From contig JAFUNR010000008.1 in assembly GCA_017472965.1 (NCBI GenBank), positions 1 to 64,000 of the forward strand: a DNA stretch of 64,000 nt, read 5' to 3'. The notes beneath the pieces were generated by a model. The model had not been told where the DNA came from. It did no database searches and was given only the letters and a program-made list of their open reading frames with translations. The DNA comes from Oscillospiraceae bacterium. Lineage in GTDB: Bacteria > Bacillota > Clostridia > Oscillospirales > Ruminococcaceae. A program made the position numbers and the translations under genes. Of this stretch, positions 1-9,367 are shown in pieces. Within the stretch, counting starts at the first letter, position 1. Every line of letters starts with the position of its first letter.

Positions 1-3000
1 ATCCCTATACCGTTCCCAACGACTGGGGCAAGGCATTGGGCGGTGTCAGTTTTGTGGCAAAGAATGGTGATACGCTGACATTGAAGGCTGTGGACGAAAA
101 CGGCAAGGAAACACCCGTTGTATGGCCCTCCAGCCTTGGCGGCGGTTCTTTGAATGTGACGAACGGCTCTACTGTTGTTTATACGGTCACCAGCACCATC
201 TACAGCTATGTGCAGGTCACCTCTCTTTATGATTCCACCATCCAGTCCGAAGAAAAGGCGATTCAGGTCGAGGACTATTCCGTCAATCAGTATAACAAGA
301 CCCCCATGGTGACTCTTTCTAATGATGGCCAGTCGGCCAAGAGCATCAGCGTCCAGGGTGGTTTGAATGGCTATACGATCTGGAGCTACACAGTATCGCC
401 TGAGAATGCTGCGGAACTGAGCAGCGACCAGAAAGAAAAAGCGAATTACCTCAAATTCAACGCACTGCGCCCCGGCACGATCCAGGTTTCCTTTGATCTG
501 GACCTGAATGGTGACGGCGTAGCAGACGGCAACGGTCAGACGGATACGGCAACCCTGACGATCAATGGTATTGCGGTGGAAGATAGCAGCGGCAATCTGA
601 CCAAGACCTATCTGGAAACCAGTACAGCAAAGCCCGATCCTACCATGCAGCTGAAGGCTCTGTCCTCCACGGAAAACCCGGTCTTCGCCTGGTCAAGCGC
701 TGACGAGACCGTTGCCACCGTAGATGAAAACGGTGTGGTCACTGCCAAGGGCGTGGGTTCTGTCATCATCTCCGCAACGGATGGCACTTATACCGGCGGC
801 ATCAAAGTGGTGGTCACCAGTGCGGATACTCCCTACTTTGAGAGTATCGATTTTGTGACCACCAGTGCATGGAGCAATGGTCTATCCAATGCCAGCTGGA
901 AAACTGTCGACTTTAAGGCAACCACCCTGCAGTACACCGGCTTGAAGCTGACCAAGGCTGCGGCAAGTACACTGACGCTGAAAGATACAACACTGTACAA
1001 CACAGAAAAGTATACGGCATCTGCAGCCTATGTGGATGCAAACGGTACCGAACAGAGTGTGGTTATCCATTCCGGTGCAGCTACGGAGCTGAAAGATCTG
1101 CCTTTTGAGACCAATATCATCACCATCACGCTGACGGACAAGGCGGACGAAACGAAGAAGACGGTCTATACCTTCGAAGTCACCCGTCCCCGTGATACCA
1201 CCAAGACCATTGCAAACAACGGTATTGTCTTTGTTCCCGACGGCCGGGAAATTTGGAAGGACAAGTACGACGGTAAGACCGAAGGCATTATGTATGTTGC
1301 CAATGAAGATGGCAGCTTTGCTCAGTATCAGGGTGTCAACAGCAGCCGCCTGTATTACCGTACCTATGCGCTGAACGGCCTGGAAAGCTTTTCCTTGACC
1401 TTGAAGGGCAGCAGTGCCTTTACTCATATCCGCGTCTCTACCGATGACGGTGCGACTTGGAAATACCTGGGCCAGACCGGCGCTTCCGGTGTCAGTACGG
1501 GTAAGATCGCCATCCCCGCACCTACAGGTGAGGAACACTCGGTTGTCAAGGTTACCGTGCAGATCCTGGACGATGTAACCTATGCCGCCAATGCGGCGGC
1601 AGGCAAGGACGGTTTTGCGGACAGCGAACCTAAGGCCTACACCCTGTGGGTCGAGCAGATCCCTGCACCGGTTGTGGCCTGTGACATTGAGACCGCGGTG
1701 ACAGACATTGGCGACTGGTATCCCACCTTCCAAAAGGACAGAACCAACTACCGGATTCTGGTTGCACCCGAAGCAGAAGCACCTGTTTTGGTCTATACCG
1801 TGTCTGAGGGTGCCAAGGTATCCATCGGCGGGGTGGAACAGTCCCCCGATGAAAAGGGCGAGTACACACTGACATTAACATCTTTGGCACAGGAAATTCT
1901 CGTGTCTGCCAGTGATGGTATGACCAACAAGACTTATTCCTTCGGATACAGCGAGCGGGAATCCATCTATGTCCCCGACAAGGTGGTGGATTTCCTGACC
2001 GTCAACAGCCAGTATATCAACGGTAATGCCGGTGGTTACGGTGTAAATCCCCAGCAGACACTGACCGGCGGCCTGCTGTCTTTGGGTAACTTTGGCGGTT
2101 ATGTGACCTTCTATATGGAAAACGGTCTGACCGATGATCCGGGGAATGCTTACGGTGTGGACTTCTATATTAATGGCAATGCCTTCAAGGATGTTTCCAC
2201 CGGTACAGGTCTGGGCTCTATGGAACCTGGCCAGGTATGGGTTTCCGAGAATGGCAGTACCTGGTATGCCCTGGCAGGCTCTGAGCATTATGAGCCTTCC
2301 ACGATCTGGAACTACTCCGTCACCTATACAAAGACCGAAACCGGCGGCACGGACTGGAAGGATAATTATGGCAACACCATGGCATCCACCCACGGCAGAT
2401 CCTTTGCATGGCCAAGTCCGGATGTTTATACCATGAACGACCTGCCTAAGCAGAGTTCCTTTACCCTGACCGGCATTCTGCTGCCCTGTGTGGACGGCAC
2501 CATCACCGGTACGGATAACTTCAACGCATTCTCCAAGGGCGGCAGGTTTGGCTATGTGGATCTGCTTCCCAATGGTACTTCCAACCCCTATCTGGCAAAT
2601 TCCGATTACAGCAATGCAAGCAGCGGATTTGACCTTAAATGGGCGGTGGATGCCGCAGGTAATCCCGTGGATGTGACCGGCAAATCCTTCCATTATGTGA
2701 AGGTGGTCACTGCTTCTAACCTGATGGCAGGCTCTGCCAATGAAAAGTCCACCGAGGTTGGAAACCTTGTGCGAGCCACTTCCACAGGTAATGCTGTGGG
2801 TGTGACAGCAGCACCTTCCGGTGTCACCATTTCCAGCGGCGATTCCAGTAAACAAATTTCCTTTGAAGCGGGTCAGCAGGTCTATGAGATGGACCTGGGC
2901 GACATGGAATATGTAAGCATTCTGGTGAACGGTACTGCCAATTCTGACAATATCTATGTGAATAATCAGCGCGTTTCCTCCGGTACCGCTGCCACCGGAA

Positions 3001-5414
3001 TCAAGATTTCCGGTACGCAAAGACTGGTGCGAATCATTGTTCAGAACGGCGAGAAAGAACCGGTCATCTATCTGCTGAAGCTGAGCCGCAGCACAGAAGT
3101 CCCGGAACTGATTGACAGCGTGAAGATCACCGTGGATGGTGCAGGCCGTTTGGCCCAAACTTCTGACGGCAGGGTGTATACCGCAGAAGTAGGCTACCGT
3201 GTTGACAGCATCGGTATTGCTCCCAATGTGGTTTCCGGTGCAGAAGTAAAAATTGATGAAGAATCGGTAAAGGACAAATATCCGCTTAAGGAAGGTGAGA
3301 ACAGCTTCACCATCACGGCTGCCAAGGACGGTGTAACCCAAACGGTGACCCTGAAAGTGACCAAGGAAAAGAAGCCTGCGTCTACCGGAAAGATTACCGT
3401 ATCCTTTACACTCCTGGGTGACACCAAGCATGGTTCAGGCGGCACACCCCATACGCTATATGACGGCAATCTGACTACCTGGCTGGCTAAGGAGGACTAT
3501 GAGCTGGATTCTCCTGCAACGGTTGTAGATTTGATCGACCTGGCGCTGAAGGGCAAATACAGCTATGTGAACTCCGGCGGTAATTACATCTCTTCTGTAA
3601 ATGGACTGAGCGAGTTTGATAATGGCCCCAATTCCGGCTGGATGTATACCATTAACGGCTATCATTCCCAGCAGGGTGTTGCAGAGCAGCAACTGAAAGA
3701 CGGAGATACGGTCGTACTGCACTATACCGATGACTGGACCTTGGAACACAGTCAAAATACGGGCAGCGATGACCCCGCGGTTAAGAATGTGGAAGATCTC
3801 ATCAAAGCCATCGGTACGGTTACCTTGGACAGCAAGGCAAAAATCGATGCAGCCCGCAAGGCCTACGATGGGCTGACCGCCCGGCAGAAGCAGAAGGTTG
3901 GAAACTACGGTGTTCTGCTGGCTGCTGAGAAAAAGTACGCGCAACTGAAAAAGGATGCGGACGAAGCCTCTGCCAAGAAGGTTGAGGATATGATCGACAC
4001 TCTGGACAGCAATTCCGCTACTTTCGAGGATGATGTGAAGACGGCAAAGAAAGCATACGATGCATTGACAGCCGATCAGAAGAAGCTGGTGGGGAACTAT
4101 CAGAAACTGGCCGATGCTTTGAAGAAACTGGCTTCCGAGGAGGATAAGAAAGCCGCAGAAGCAGTGGAGAAGCTGATCGATGCCATCGGTACTGTCACCA
4201 AGGACAGCAAAGCTGCAATCAAGGCAGCCCGTGAAGCCTACGACAAGCTGACCGATGAACAGAAGGCACTGGTCGGAAATCTGGCGACCTTAGAAGCTGC
4301 CGAAGAAAAACTTGCTGCATTAAAAAACCTGGTTGGTATCGAAGATATTTACAAGGCCACCGGTGATTATCTGGAAAAACTGGGAACTCCTGTTCCCGGA
4401 ACCGTCGGTGGTGAGTGGATGGTGATTGGCCTGATCCGTTCCGGCCGCGAGGTTCCTGATGCTTACTACGACAATGCAGTGAAGTTTGTACAGGAGAATA
4501 TTGATGAAAATGGGCGCCTGCACAGCGCAAAGTCTACCGAGAATGCCCGTATGATCCTGGCGCTGACGGCAATCGGCAAGGATGTTACCAATGTGGGCGG
4601 ACATAATCTGCTCTCCGGTCTGACTGACATGACTTATGTTCAGAAGCAGGGTATTAACGGCCCCATTTGGGCGCTGATCGCGTTTGATTCCGGAAACTAT
4701 CCGATTTCTGAAGGCGGCGATGTGACCCGTGAGGCTTTGATCCAGGTCATTCTGGATGCTCAGCTTTCCGATGGCGGTTGGGCACTCAGCGGCAGCACCT
4801 CCGATGCTGACATCACCGGCATGGCACTGCAGGCACTGGCTCCCTACTACAAGACGGATGCAAAGGTAAAGGCGGCAGTAGACGAAGCACTGGAAACGCT
4901 GTCTGTGATGCAGACGGCAGACGGCTCCTTCGGCAGTATTGACGGTGTCAGCGCGGAATCCATTGCGCAGGTTGTGGCAGGCCTGTCGGCACTGGGTATC
5001 GATGCCCATACCGATGCGCGGTTTGTTAAGAACGGCCTGTCCGCAATTGATGCGCTGTGTGCCTTCTATGTAGAAGGCGGCGGATTTAAGCACATCCCCG
5101 GAGGCTCACTGGATGGCATGGCCACTGAACAGAGCTACTACGCTCTGACAGCCTACTTCCGTATGCTGGACGGAAAGACTGCACTGTACGATATGACGGA
5201 CGTGATCGATATGGGCGGTGATGTGACTGTCGAGGAACCGGTAGAGACACTGCCCGCTGAGACCGAACCTGCACCCACAGAACCTGTGGACACTCCCGCA
5301 AAGGAAGGCCGCAGCTTCCCCTGGTGGCTGGTGATTGTGATCGTTGTACTTTCCGGCGCTATCGTGGTACTGGTAATTCTTTCCAAACCCAAGAAAAGCA
5401 AAGCAATGAAGTAA
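1..5414 (+). CDS. Giant surface protein with transcobalamin-like DUF4430 domain and alpha/alpha toroid (5' partial)
   Basis: The reading frame is open to the left edge, so the N-terminus and signal peptide lie outside the window; about 1,800 codons are visible. Counting from the TTG at 36, I see a Big_2-like Ig domain (about 195-260), cadherin-like beta sandwiches (about 275-385 and 550-640), a secreted cell-surface domain (about 645-920), a DUF4430/transcobalamin C-terminal-type domain (about 1115-1235, with SGWMYTING), and three 60-residue helical repeats (about 1252-1425). These are followed by a prenyltransferase/terpenoid-cyclase-type alpha/alpha toroid (about 1430-1715, with QLSDGGW and QTADGSFG) and a C-terminal membrane helix after FPWW with a basic tail. 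Animal intrinsic factor and transcobalamin combine the same toroid and DUF4430 folds in the opposite order. It heads an operon of ECF transporter and cobalamin salvage genes, so I infer corrinoid capture at the cell surface. Ligand binding itself is not proven by sequence. Confidence 0.85.
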   Translation, partial: PYTVPNDWGKALGGVSFVAKNGDTLTLKAVDENGKETPVVWPSSLGGGSLNVTNGSTVVYTVTSTIYSYVQVTSLYDSTIQSEEKAIQVEDYSVNQYNKTPMVTLSNDGQSAKSISVQGGLNGYTIWSYTVSPENAAELSSDQKEKANYLKFNALRPGTIQVSFDLDLNGDGVADGNGQTDTATLTINGIAVEDSSGNLTKTYLETSTAKPDPTMQLKALSSTENPVFAWSSADETVATVDENGVVTAKGVGSVIISATDGTYTGGIKVVVTSADTPYFESIDFVTTSAWSNGLSNASWKTVDFKATTLQYTGLKLTKAAASTLTLKDTTLYNTEKYTASAAYVDANGTEQSVVIHSGAATELKDLPFETNIITITLTDKADETKKTVYTFEVTRPRDTTKTIANNGIVFVPDGREIWKDKYDGKTEGIMYVANEDGSFAQYQGVNSSRLYYRTYALNGLESFSLTLKGSSAFTHIRVSTDDGATWKYLGQTGASGVSTGKIAIPAPTGEEHSVVKVTVQILDDVTYAANAAAGKDGFADSEPKAYTLWVEQIPAPVVACDIETAVTDIGDWYPTFQKDRTNYRILVAPEAEAPVLVYTVSEGAKVSIGGVEQSPDEKGEYTLTLTSLAQEILVSASDGMTNKTYSFGYSERESIYVPDKVVDFLTVNSQYINGNAGGYGVNPQQTLTGGLLSLGNFGGYVTFYMENGLTDDPGNAYGVDFYINGNAFKDVSTGTGLGSMEPGQVWVSENGSTWYALAGSEHYEPSTIWNYSVTYTKTETGGTDWKDNYGNTMASTHGRSFAWPSPDVYTMNDLPKQSSFTLTGILLPCVDGTITGTDNFNAFSKGGRFGYVDLLPNGTSNPYLANSDYSNASSGFDLKWAVDAAGNPVDVTGKSFHYVKVVTASNLMAGSANEKSTEVGNLVRATSTGNAVGVTAAPSGVTISSGDSSKQISFEAGQQVYEMDLGDMEYVSILVNGTANSDNIYVNNQRVSSGTAATGIKISGTQRLVRIIVQNGEKEPVIYLLKLSRSTEVPELIDSVKITVDGAGRLAQTSDGRVYTAEVGYRVDSIGIAPNVVSGAEVKIDEESVKDKYPLKEGENSFTITAAKDGVTQTVTLKVTKEKKPASTGKITVSFTLLGDTKHGSGGTPHTLYDGNLTTWLAKEDYELDSPATVVDLIDLALKGKYSYVNSGGNYISSVNGLSEFDNGPNSGWMYTINGYHSQQGVAEQQLKDGDTVVLHYTDDWTLEHSQNTGSDDPAVKNVEDLIKAIGTVTLDSKAKIDAARKAYDGLTARQKQKVGNYGVLLAAEKKYAQLKKDADEASAKKVEDMIDTLDSNSATFEDDVKTAKKAYDALTADQKKLVGNYQKLADALKKLASEEDKKAAEAVEKLIDAIGTVTKDSKAAIKAAREAYDKLTDEQKALVGNLATLEAAEEKLAALKNLVGIEDIYKATGDYLEKLGTPVPGTVGGEWMVIGLIRSGREVPDAYYDNAVKFVQENIDENGRLHSAKSTENARMILALTAIGKDVTNVGGHNLLSGLTDMTYVQKQGINGPIWALIAFDSGNYPISEGGDVTREALIQVILDAQLSDGGWALSGSTSDADITGMALQALAPYYKTDAKVKAAVDEALETLSVMQTADGSFGSIDGVSAESIAQVVAGLSALGIDAHTDARFVKNGLSAIDALCAFYVEGGGFKHIPGGSLDGMATEQSYYALTAYFRMLDGKTALYDMTDVIDMGGDVTVEEPVETLPAETEPAPTEPVDTPAKEGRSFPWWLVIVIVVLSGAIVVLVILSKPKKSKAMK
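3789..4325 (+). repeat. Three tandem 61-64 codon helical repeats inside the surface protein
   Basis: Units begin at 3789, 3981 and 4164. Each starts VE-x-(L/M)-I-(K/D) and ends with a LT-x-(D/R)-Q-K-x-x-V-GN helix, like the FIVAR/three-helix spacers of Gram-positive surface proteins. Units 1 and 3 are nearly identical over AIGTVT-x-DSKA. They form a rigid spacer between the DUF4430 domain and the toroid. Confidence 0.8.
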
Positions 5415-5436
5415 TCTTCAACTGTCCAAAACACAG

Positions 5437-5482
5437 GGAGAGCGGATTCGGAGAGGGAAAAACCCATCCGGATCGGCTCTCC
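5437..5482 (+). terminator. Imperfect hairpin after the surface-protein gene
   Basis: GGAGAGC (5437-5443) pairs with GGCTCTCC (5475-5482), and the inner bases pair less well. T-rich tracts (GGTTTTGGCGTTTT) follow. It could be a leaky terminator that lowers expression of the downstream transporter genes relative to the surface protein. Confidence 0.4.
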
Positions 5483-5505
5483 GGTTTTGGCGTTTTGCTG
5501 GACAC

Positions 5506-5539
5506 TTATAAAAACACCCTTGTGAGGATGTTTTTATAA
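5506..5539 (+). terminator. AT-rich hairpin between surface protein and DUF4430 gene
   Basis: TTATAAAAACA (5506-5516) and TGTTTTTATAA (5529-5539) are exact reverse complements around a 12-nt loop. The right arm supplies a short T-run. It may be a weak terminator, a processing site or an mRNA stabiliser; no riboswitch fold is evident here. Confidence 0.4.
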
Positions 5540-5571
5540 ATGCCTGACAAGAAAAAAGAGGTGCTATTGCT

Positions 5572-6153
5572 ATGAAAAAGAAAACAATTGCAAATCTCAT
5601 CATGGTGCTGACCGTAGCGCTGATCGTGGCGGTGGGTGCGCTGGTTGCGTGGTTCTTGATAGAGCCGGAGGAAAGCCTTTACGGAAGCGAATTCCATCGG
5701 GTAGAAATACCAAATCATCGGTTGGTCACAAACGAAGATACCCAGAACCTATGTACCATTACCATCCGCTGCGATACGATTTTTGACAATGCGGATGCCT
5801 TGGAAGAGGCAAAGGCACCTTATGTCCCGGAGGACGGTGTGATTCTTCCGGTAACGACCGTCGAATTCATCCCTGGTGAGACCGTATTTCAGGTGCTGCA
5901 GCGGGTCTGCGAAGCATCGGAGTTGCAGTTAGAATACAGCTGGACACCCCTTTATGACAGCTACTATGTGGAGGGCATCAACCATCTGTATGAGTTTGAT
6001 TGCGGCTTTGAGTCCGGCTGGATGTACAAGGTGGACGGCTGGTTTCCCAACTATGGCTGCTCTGCTTACGAATTGCAGGGCGGCGAGGAAATCGTTTGGT
6101 ACTATACCTGTACGGGACTCGGTACGGATGTAGGTGCAGAAAGAATGGAATGA
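5572..6153 (+). CDS. Membrane-anchored DUF4430 (transcobalamin-like) protein
   Basis: This 193-residue protein has an N-terminal membrane anchor (about residues 8-30) and no lipobox, then an extracellular DUF4430 domain (about 95-185). The domain has the family pattern TVFQVLQR, SGWMYKVDGW, then PNYGCSAYEL and an aromatic VWYYT strand. The DUF4430 family includes the C-terminal beta domain of transcobalamin and intrinsic factor, which closes over bound cobalamin. A GAGGTG ribosome-binding site precedes the ATG. The gene ends 3 nt before the first EcfT gene and follows the giant surface protein carrying the same domain. I infer a membrane-proximal corrinoid-binding or hand-over protein that delivers ligand to the ECF transporter; other hydrophobic ligands remain possible. 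Confidence 0.8.
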   Translation: MKKKTIANLIMVLTVALIVAVGALVAWFLIEPEESLYGSEFHRVEIPNHRLVTNEDTQNLCTITIRCDTIFDNADALEEAKAPYVPEDGVILPVTTVEFIPGETVFQVLQRVCEASELQLEYSWTPLYDSYYVEGINHLYEFDCGFESGWMYKVDGWFPNYGCSAYELQGGEEIVWYYTCTGLGTDVGAERME

Positions 6154-6156
6154 CTT

Positions 6157-7032
6157 ATGAAAGATGCGTTTTCTAAATGCCACCCGGCGGTGAACTTTCT
6201 GTTCTTCGTGGGGGCGATCGGCTGCAGTGTGGTGATCCAACACCCGCTGTATCTAATCACAGGAATCCTCTGCGGCGGAGTCTATTATCTGCTTCTGAAT
6301 GGAAGAAAAGGCTGGAAGATGATCTTGGGGTTGCTCCCTATGTTCCTGATCCTTACAGCTGTTAACCCGTTGTTCAATACATACGGCGTACATATCCTGT
6401 TTTCTGTTTTCGGTCGCCCCTATACTCTGGAAGCACTTCTGTACGGCGCAGCCATTGCCTCTGTTTTTGTGGTAATGATGCTGTGGTTCGGTTGCTATAA
6501 TGCGGTGATGACCAGCGATAAATTCACCAGCCTTTTTGGAAATCTGATCCCGGCGCTGTCTCTGCTGCTGGTGATGGTACTGCGTCTGATTCCAAATTTC
6601 ATTCGGAAAACGAAGCAGATCATCGGTGCCCGAAAATCCATCGGGAAAGGCGCGGCAGAGCAAAGCAGCACCAAAGAGAAGCTTTCGGATGGTATGACTG
6701 TCCTTTCGTCGTTGACCGACTGGGCCCTGGAGGGCAGTGTGGTGACGGGAGATTCCATGCGGGCCCGTGGTTATGGCATGGCAAAGCGCAGCAGCTTTAT
6801 GATCTACCGCATGAAAACCGGCGATTGGCTGCTGATCGTATCGATCCCAATTCTACTTGCGCTTATCATCACCGCTGCCTGCCTTGGGCAGATGGCAGCT
6901 GTCTTTACCCCCGAGATCCAAATTTCCCCCATCTCCTGGGGCATCCTTCCCTATACCGCATATCTTCTGATCCCCATTGCACTACATACAAAGGAGGCCA
7001 TCCAATGGCACATTTCGAGATCAAAAATCTGA
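6157..7032 (+). CDS. ECF transporter transmembrane (T) component, EcfT/CbiQ family, copy 1
   Basis: A polytopic protein of 291 residues with the CbiQ/EcfT layout: clustered N-terminal helices, a long cytoplasmic coupling region (about 150-210) and C-terminal helices. The coupling region has GARKSIGKG and the canonical second motif MRARGYG, which inserts into EcfA grooves. T components couple ATP hydrolysis to toppling of the S component. It starts MKDAFSKCHPAVN, which closely matches the start of the second T gene in this operon. The end overlaps ecfA by 28 bp, and the ecfA ribosome-binding site AAGGAGG lies inside this gene. The context points to corrinoid import. Confidence 0.9.
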   Translation: MKDAFSKCHPAVNFLFFVGAIGCSVVIQHPLYLITGILCGGVYYLLLNGRKGWKMILGLLPMFLILTAVNPLFNTYGVHILFSVFGRPYTLEALLYGAAIASVFVVMMLWFGCYNAVMTSDKFTSLFGNLIPALSLLLVMVLRLIPNFIRKTKQIIGARKSIGKGAAEQSSTKEKLSDGMTVLSSLTDWALEGSVVTGDSMRARGYGMAKRSSFMIYRMKTGDWLLIVSIPILLALIITAACLGQMAAVFTPEIQISPISWGILPYTAYLLIPIALHTKEAIQWHISRSKI

Positions 7033-8663
7033 GCTTCTCTTACCCTACCGCCAAAGGAAAGGAATCTCTGCATGATGTATCCTTAACGATCCACAAAGGT
7101 GAGTATGTTGTCCTGTGCGGCAAGTCCGGCAGCGGAAAGACCACGCTGCTGCGGCACTTAAAGTCTGTCCTTGCTCCCCACGGAAAGAAAAGCGGTGAGA
7201 TACTCTTTAACGGAGTTCCCATGCAGCAGGTCAGCCAACGGGATCAGGCTGCAAAGATCGGCTACGTGATGCAGAATCCTGACGATCAGATCGTCACGGA
7301 TAAGGTCTGGCATGAACTGGCCTTTGGACTGGAAAGCCTTGGAACGGATCAAAAGACCATGCGGGCGAGGGTGGCGGAAATGGCCTGCTATTTCGGCATT
7401 GCCGATTGGTTCCATCGGGATGTGGCCGATCTCTCCGGCGGACAGAAGCAACTTCTGAATCTGGCATCCATTATGGCCATGCAGCCTGAGGTGCTGATTC
7501 TGGACGAGCCCACCAGCCAGCTGGATCCCATCGCCGCATCGGATTTTCTCAACACCATCCGCAAGATCAATATTGAACTGGGTACGACGGTCATCATCAC
7601 CGAGCACCGTCTGGAGGATATTTTCCCCTGTGCAGACCGGGCCGTTGTGATGGATGCAGGCCGGGTGATTGCGAACGATACGCCCCGGAATATCGGCAGG
7701 CTGCTGTATGATCAGAAGAGCGATATGTTTGCCGCTATGCCCACCCCCGTGCGGGTGTTCTACGGCGCAGGCGGCGAGGGAGATTGCCCTCTGACCGTCC
7801 GGGAGGGCAGAAACTGGCTGAGCGAGGTTTTTGCAGAAGCGCCCGAAACGGTCTCCTTCCCGGCATGCCCCATGGAAGAAGATATCGAAAAGCCTGCCCT
7901 TTCTCTCAAAGAGTTTTGGTTCCGTTACGAGAAGGATAGCCCGGATATTCTGCGGGGTGTTAGTGCAGAAGTGCCTGCGGGGAGCCTCTATGCTATCGTA
8001 GGCGGCAACGGTGCCGGTAAATCCACCACCTTAAAAGCCATCTGCGGCATTTGCAAGCCTTATCGGGGTAGCGTGAAAGTATTTGGAAAGCCAGTAAACA
8101 AGTATAAATCCTCCGAACTCTTTGGAGGCTGCCTTGCTATGCTGCCGCAGGATCCCAAAAGCCTGTTCGTGAAAAAGACAGTGCGGGAGGATCTGGAGGA
8201 AATGACAGGGGATAAGGCATTGATCAATGAGATCGCCGCAGTTTGTCAGATCGAAGCCCTTCTGGGCAGCCACCCCTATGATCTCTCCGGAGGAGAACAG
8301 CAAAGAGCAGCACTGGCAAAGGTTCTGCTGACCAGGCCCAGACTCCTGCTGCTGGACGAGCCTACCAAGGGTATTGACGGCTTTTTCAAAGAAACGCTGG
8401 CGAAAATTCTGTGTGGGCTCAAGGAACAGGGTGTCACCATCGTGATGGTCTCTCACGATGTGGAGTTTTGTGCAAAATATGCCGATCAGGTCAGTATGTT
8501 CTTCGATGGTCAGATCCTGACCACCGACACACCCCGTCGGTTCTTCGGAGCCAACAGTTTCTATACCACGGCAGCCAACCGCATGAGTCGTCATGTGTTC
8601 TGCAATGCGGTCACCGCGGAGGATGTGGTGCTTCTTTACAAAAAGAACAGGGAGGAAGAATGA
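7005..8663 (+). CDS. ECF transporter ATPase, tandem fused EcfA-EcfA
   Basis: This is a 552-residue fusion of two ABC ATPase domains. Domain 1 has Walker A GKSGSGKTT (about 39-47), signature LSGGQKQ (about 143) and Walker B LILDEP. Domain 2 has Walker A GGNGAGKST (about 333), signature LSGGEQQR (about 427) and Walker B LLLLDEP. A longer in-frame reading back to 6825 runs inside ecfT. I chose ATG 7005 because AAGGAGG sits at 6991-6997 and the product then starts as a normal EcfA (MAHFEIKNLSFSY). The fusion replaces the usual EcfA1-EcfA2 heterodimer and powers the adjacent membrane subunits. The stop overlaps the S-component start (ATGA). Confidence 0.93.
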   Translation: MAHFEIKNLSFSYPTAKGKESLHDVSLTIHKGEYVVLCGKSGSGKTTLLRHLKSVLAPHGKKSGEILFNGVPMQQVSQRDQAAKIGYVMQNPDDQIVTDKVWHELAFGLESLGTDQKTMRARVAEMACYFGIADWFHRDVADLSGGQKQLLNLASIMAMQPEVLILDEPTSQLDPIAASDFLNTIRKINIELGTTVIITEHRLEDIFPCADRAVVMDAGRVIANDTPRNIGRLLYDQKSDMFAAMPTPVRVFYGAGGEGDCPLTVREGRNWLSEVFAEAPETVSFPACPMEEDIEKPALSLKEFWFRYEKDSPDILRGVSAEVPAGSLYAIVGGNGAGKSTTLKAICGICKPYRGSVKVFGKPVNKYKSSELFGGCLAMLPQDPKSLFVKKTVREDLEEMTGDKALINEIAAVCQIEALLGSHPYDLSGGEQQRAALAKVLLTRPRLLLLDEPTKGIDGFFKETLAKILCGLKEQGVTIVMVSHDVEFCAKYADQVSMFFDGQILTTDTPRRFFGANSFYTTAANRMSRHVFCNAVTAEDVVLLYKKNREEE

Positions 8664-9367
8664 TGAAAAAGTCAAAACTGATCTCGCTGCTGATCTTTCT
8701 GATCGTGGTACCCGTCACACTGATCCTGGGTTCCCGCATGGATGGCAGATGGTATTACCTGACAAGTACCCTGATGATCGCGGAGCTTCTCATCCCTTTC
8801 TTTCTGGCTTTTGAAGGGCGCAGGCCTCAGGCGCGGGAACTGATGGTCATCGCCGTGATGTGCGCTTTGGCGGTGGTTGCCCGTGTGGCAATCCCGATCC
8901 CCAGCTTCAAGGCGATTTTTGCCATCATTATGATCGCAGGCATCGCTTTCGGACCGGAATCCGGTTTTCTGGTGGGTGCGGTTTCTGCCCTTGCCAGCAA
9001 CTTTTTCTATACGCAGGGCCCCTACACCCCTTGGCAGATGATGGCCTACGGGGTGGGTGGAATGCTGGCAGGCTACCTGTTTTTCAAGGGCCGCCTGAAG
9101 AGAAAACCTCTTGTGATGGGCATTTTCGGTTTCCTTTGTGTTCTGCTGGCGATAGGTCCTCTGCTGGACACCTGCACCGTGTTCCTTGCACCCGTCACAC
9201 TGAACTGGGAAAGTATTTCAGCCCTCTACATTTCCGGTTTTCCTGTGAATGTGAGTCAGGGGCTTTGCACCTTTGCGGTTTTGTTTCTGCTGGGAAAACC
9301 GCTGCTGGAAAAACTGGAACGCATTAAGCTGAAGTACGGCATGATGGAGGATGAAAATGGGATTTGA
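8660..9367 (+). CDS. ECF transporter substrate-specific (S) component, putative corrinoid type
   Basis: A hydrophobic protein of 235 residues with about six helices. It has the motif TQGPYTPWQMMAYG, typical of S components of the CbrT-like/uncharacterised ECF S family, and a GFLVGAVSALASNFF segment. It starts in an ATGA overlap with ecfA; ATG 8663 is an alternative start. S components set substrate specificity and bind the substrate with high affinity. Placement between a tandem ATPase and two T proteins, downstream of two DUF4430 proteins and upstream of cobT-cobU-cobS, makes a corrinoid such as cobinamide or cobalamin the most likely substrate. The substrate is inferred from context rather than from residues. 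Confidence 0.85.
   Translation: MMKKSKLISLLIFLIVVPVTLILGSRMDGRWYYLTSTLMIAELLIPFFLAFEGRRPQARELMVIAVMCALAVVARVAIPIPSFKAIFAIIMIAGIAFGPESGFLVGAVSALASNFFYTQGPYTPWQMMAYGVGGMLAGYLFFKGRLKRKPLVMGIFGFLCVLLAIGPLLDTCTVFLAPVTLNWESISALYISGFPVNVSQGLCTFAVLFLLGKPLLEKLERIKLKYGMMEDENGI

Noticed and set aside
1875..3431. Long minus-strand open frame inside the surface-protein gene
   Set aside because: It lies opposite a well-supported multi-domain protein, has no recognisable domain, and has shadow-like composition.
5415..5571. Possible cobalamin riboswitch between surface protein and DUF4430 gene
   Set aside because: Only two simple hairpins are present; the gap is too short for a cobalamin riboswitch and I see no B12-box-like motif. 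Any riboswitch would be upstream of the window.
6825..7004. Upstream extension of the EcfA gene
   Set aside because: It is out of frame inside ecfT and has no ATPase sequence; ATG 7005 has a strong ribosome site.
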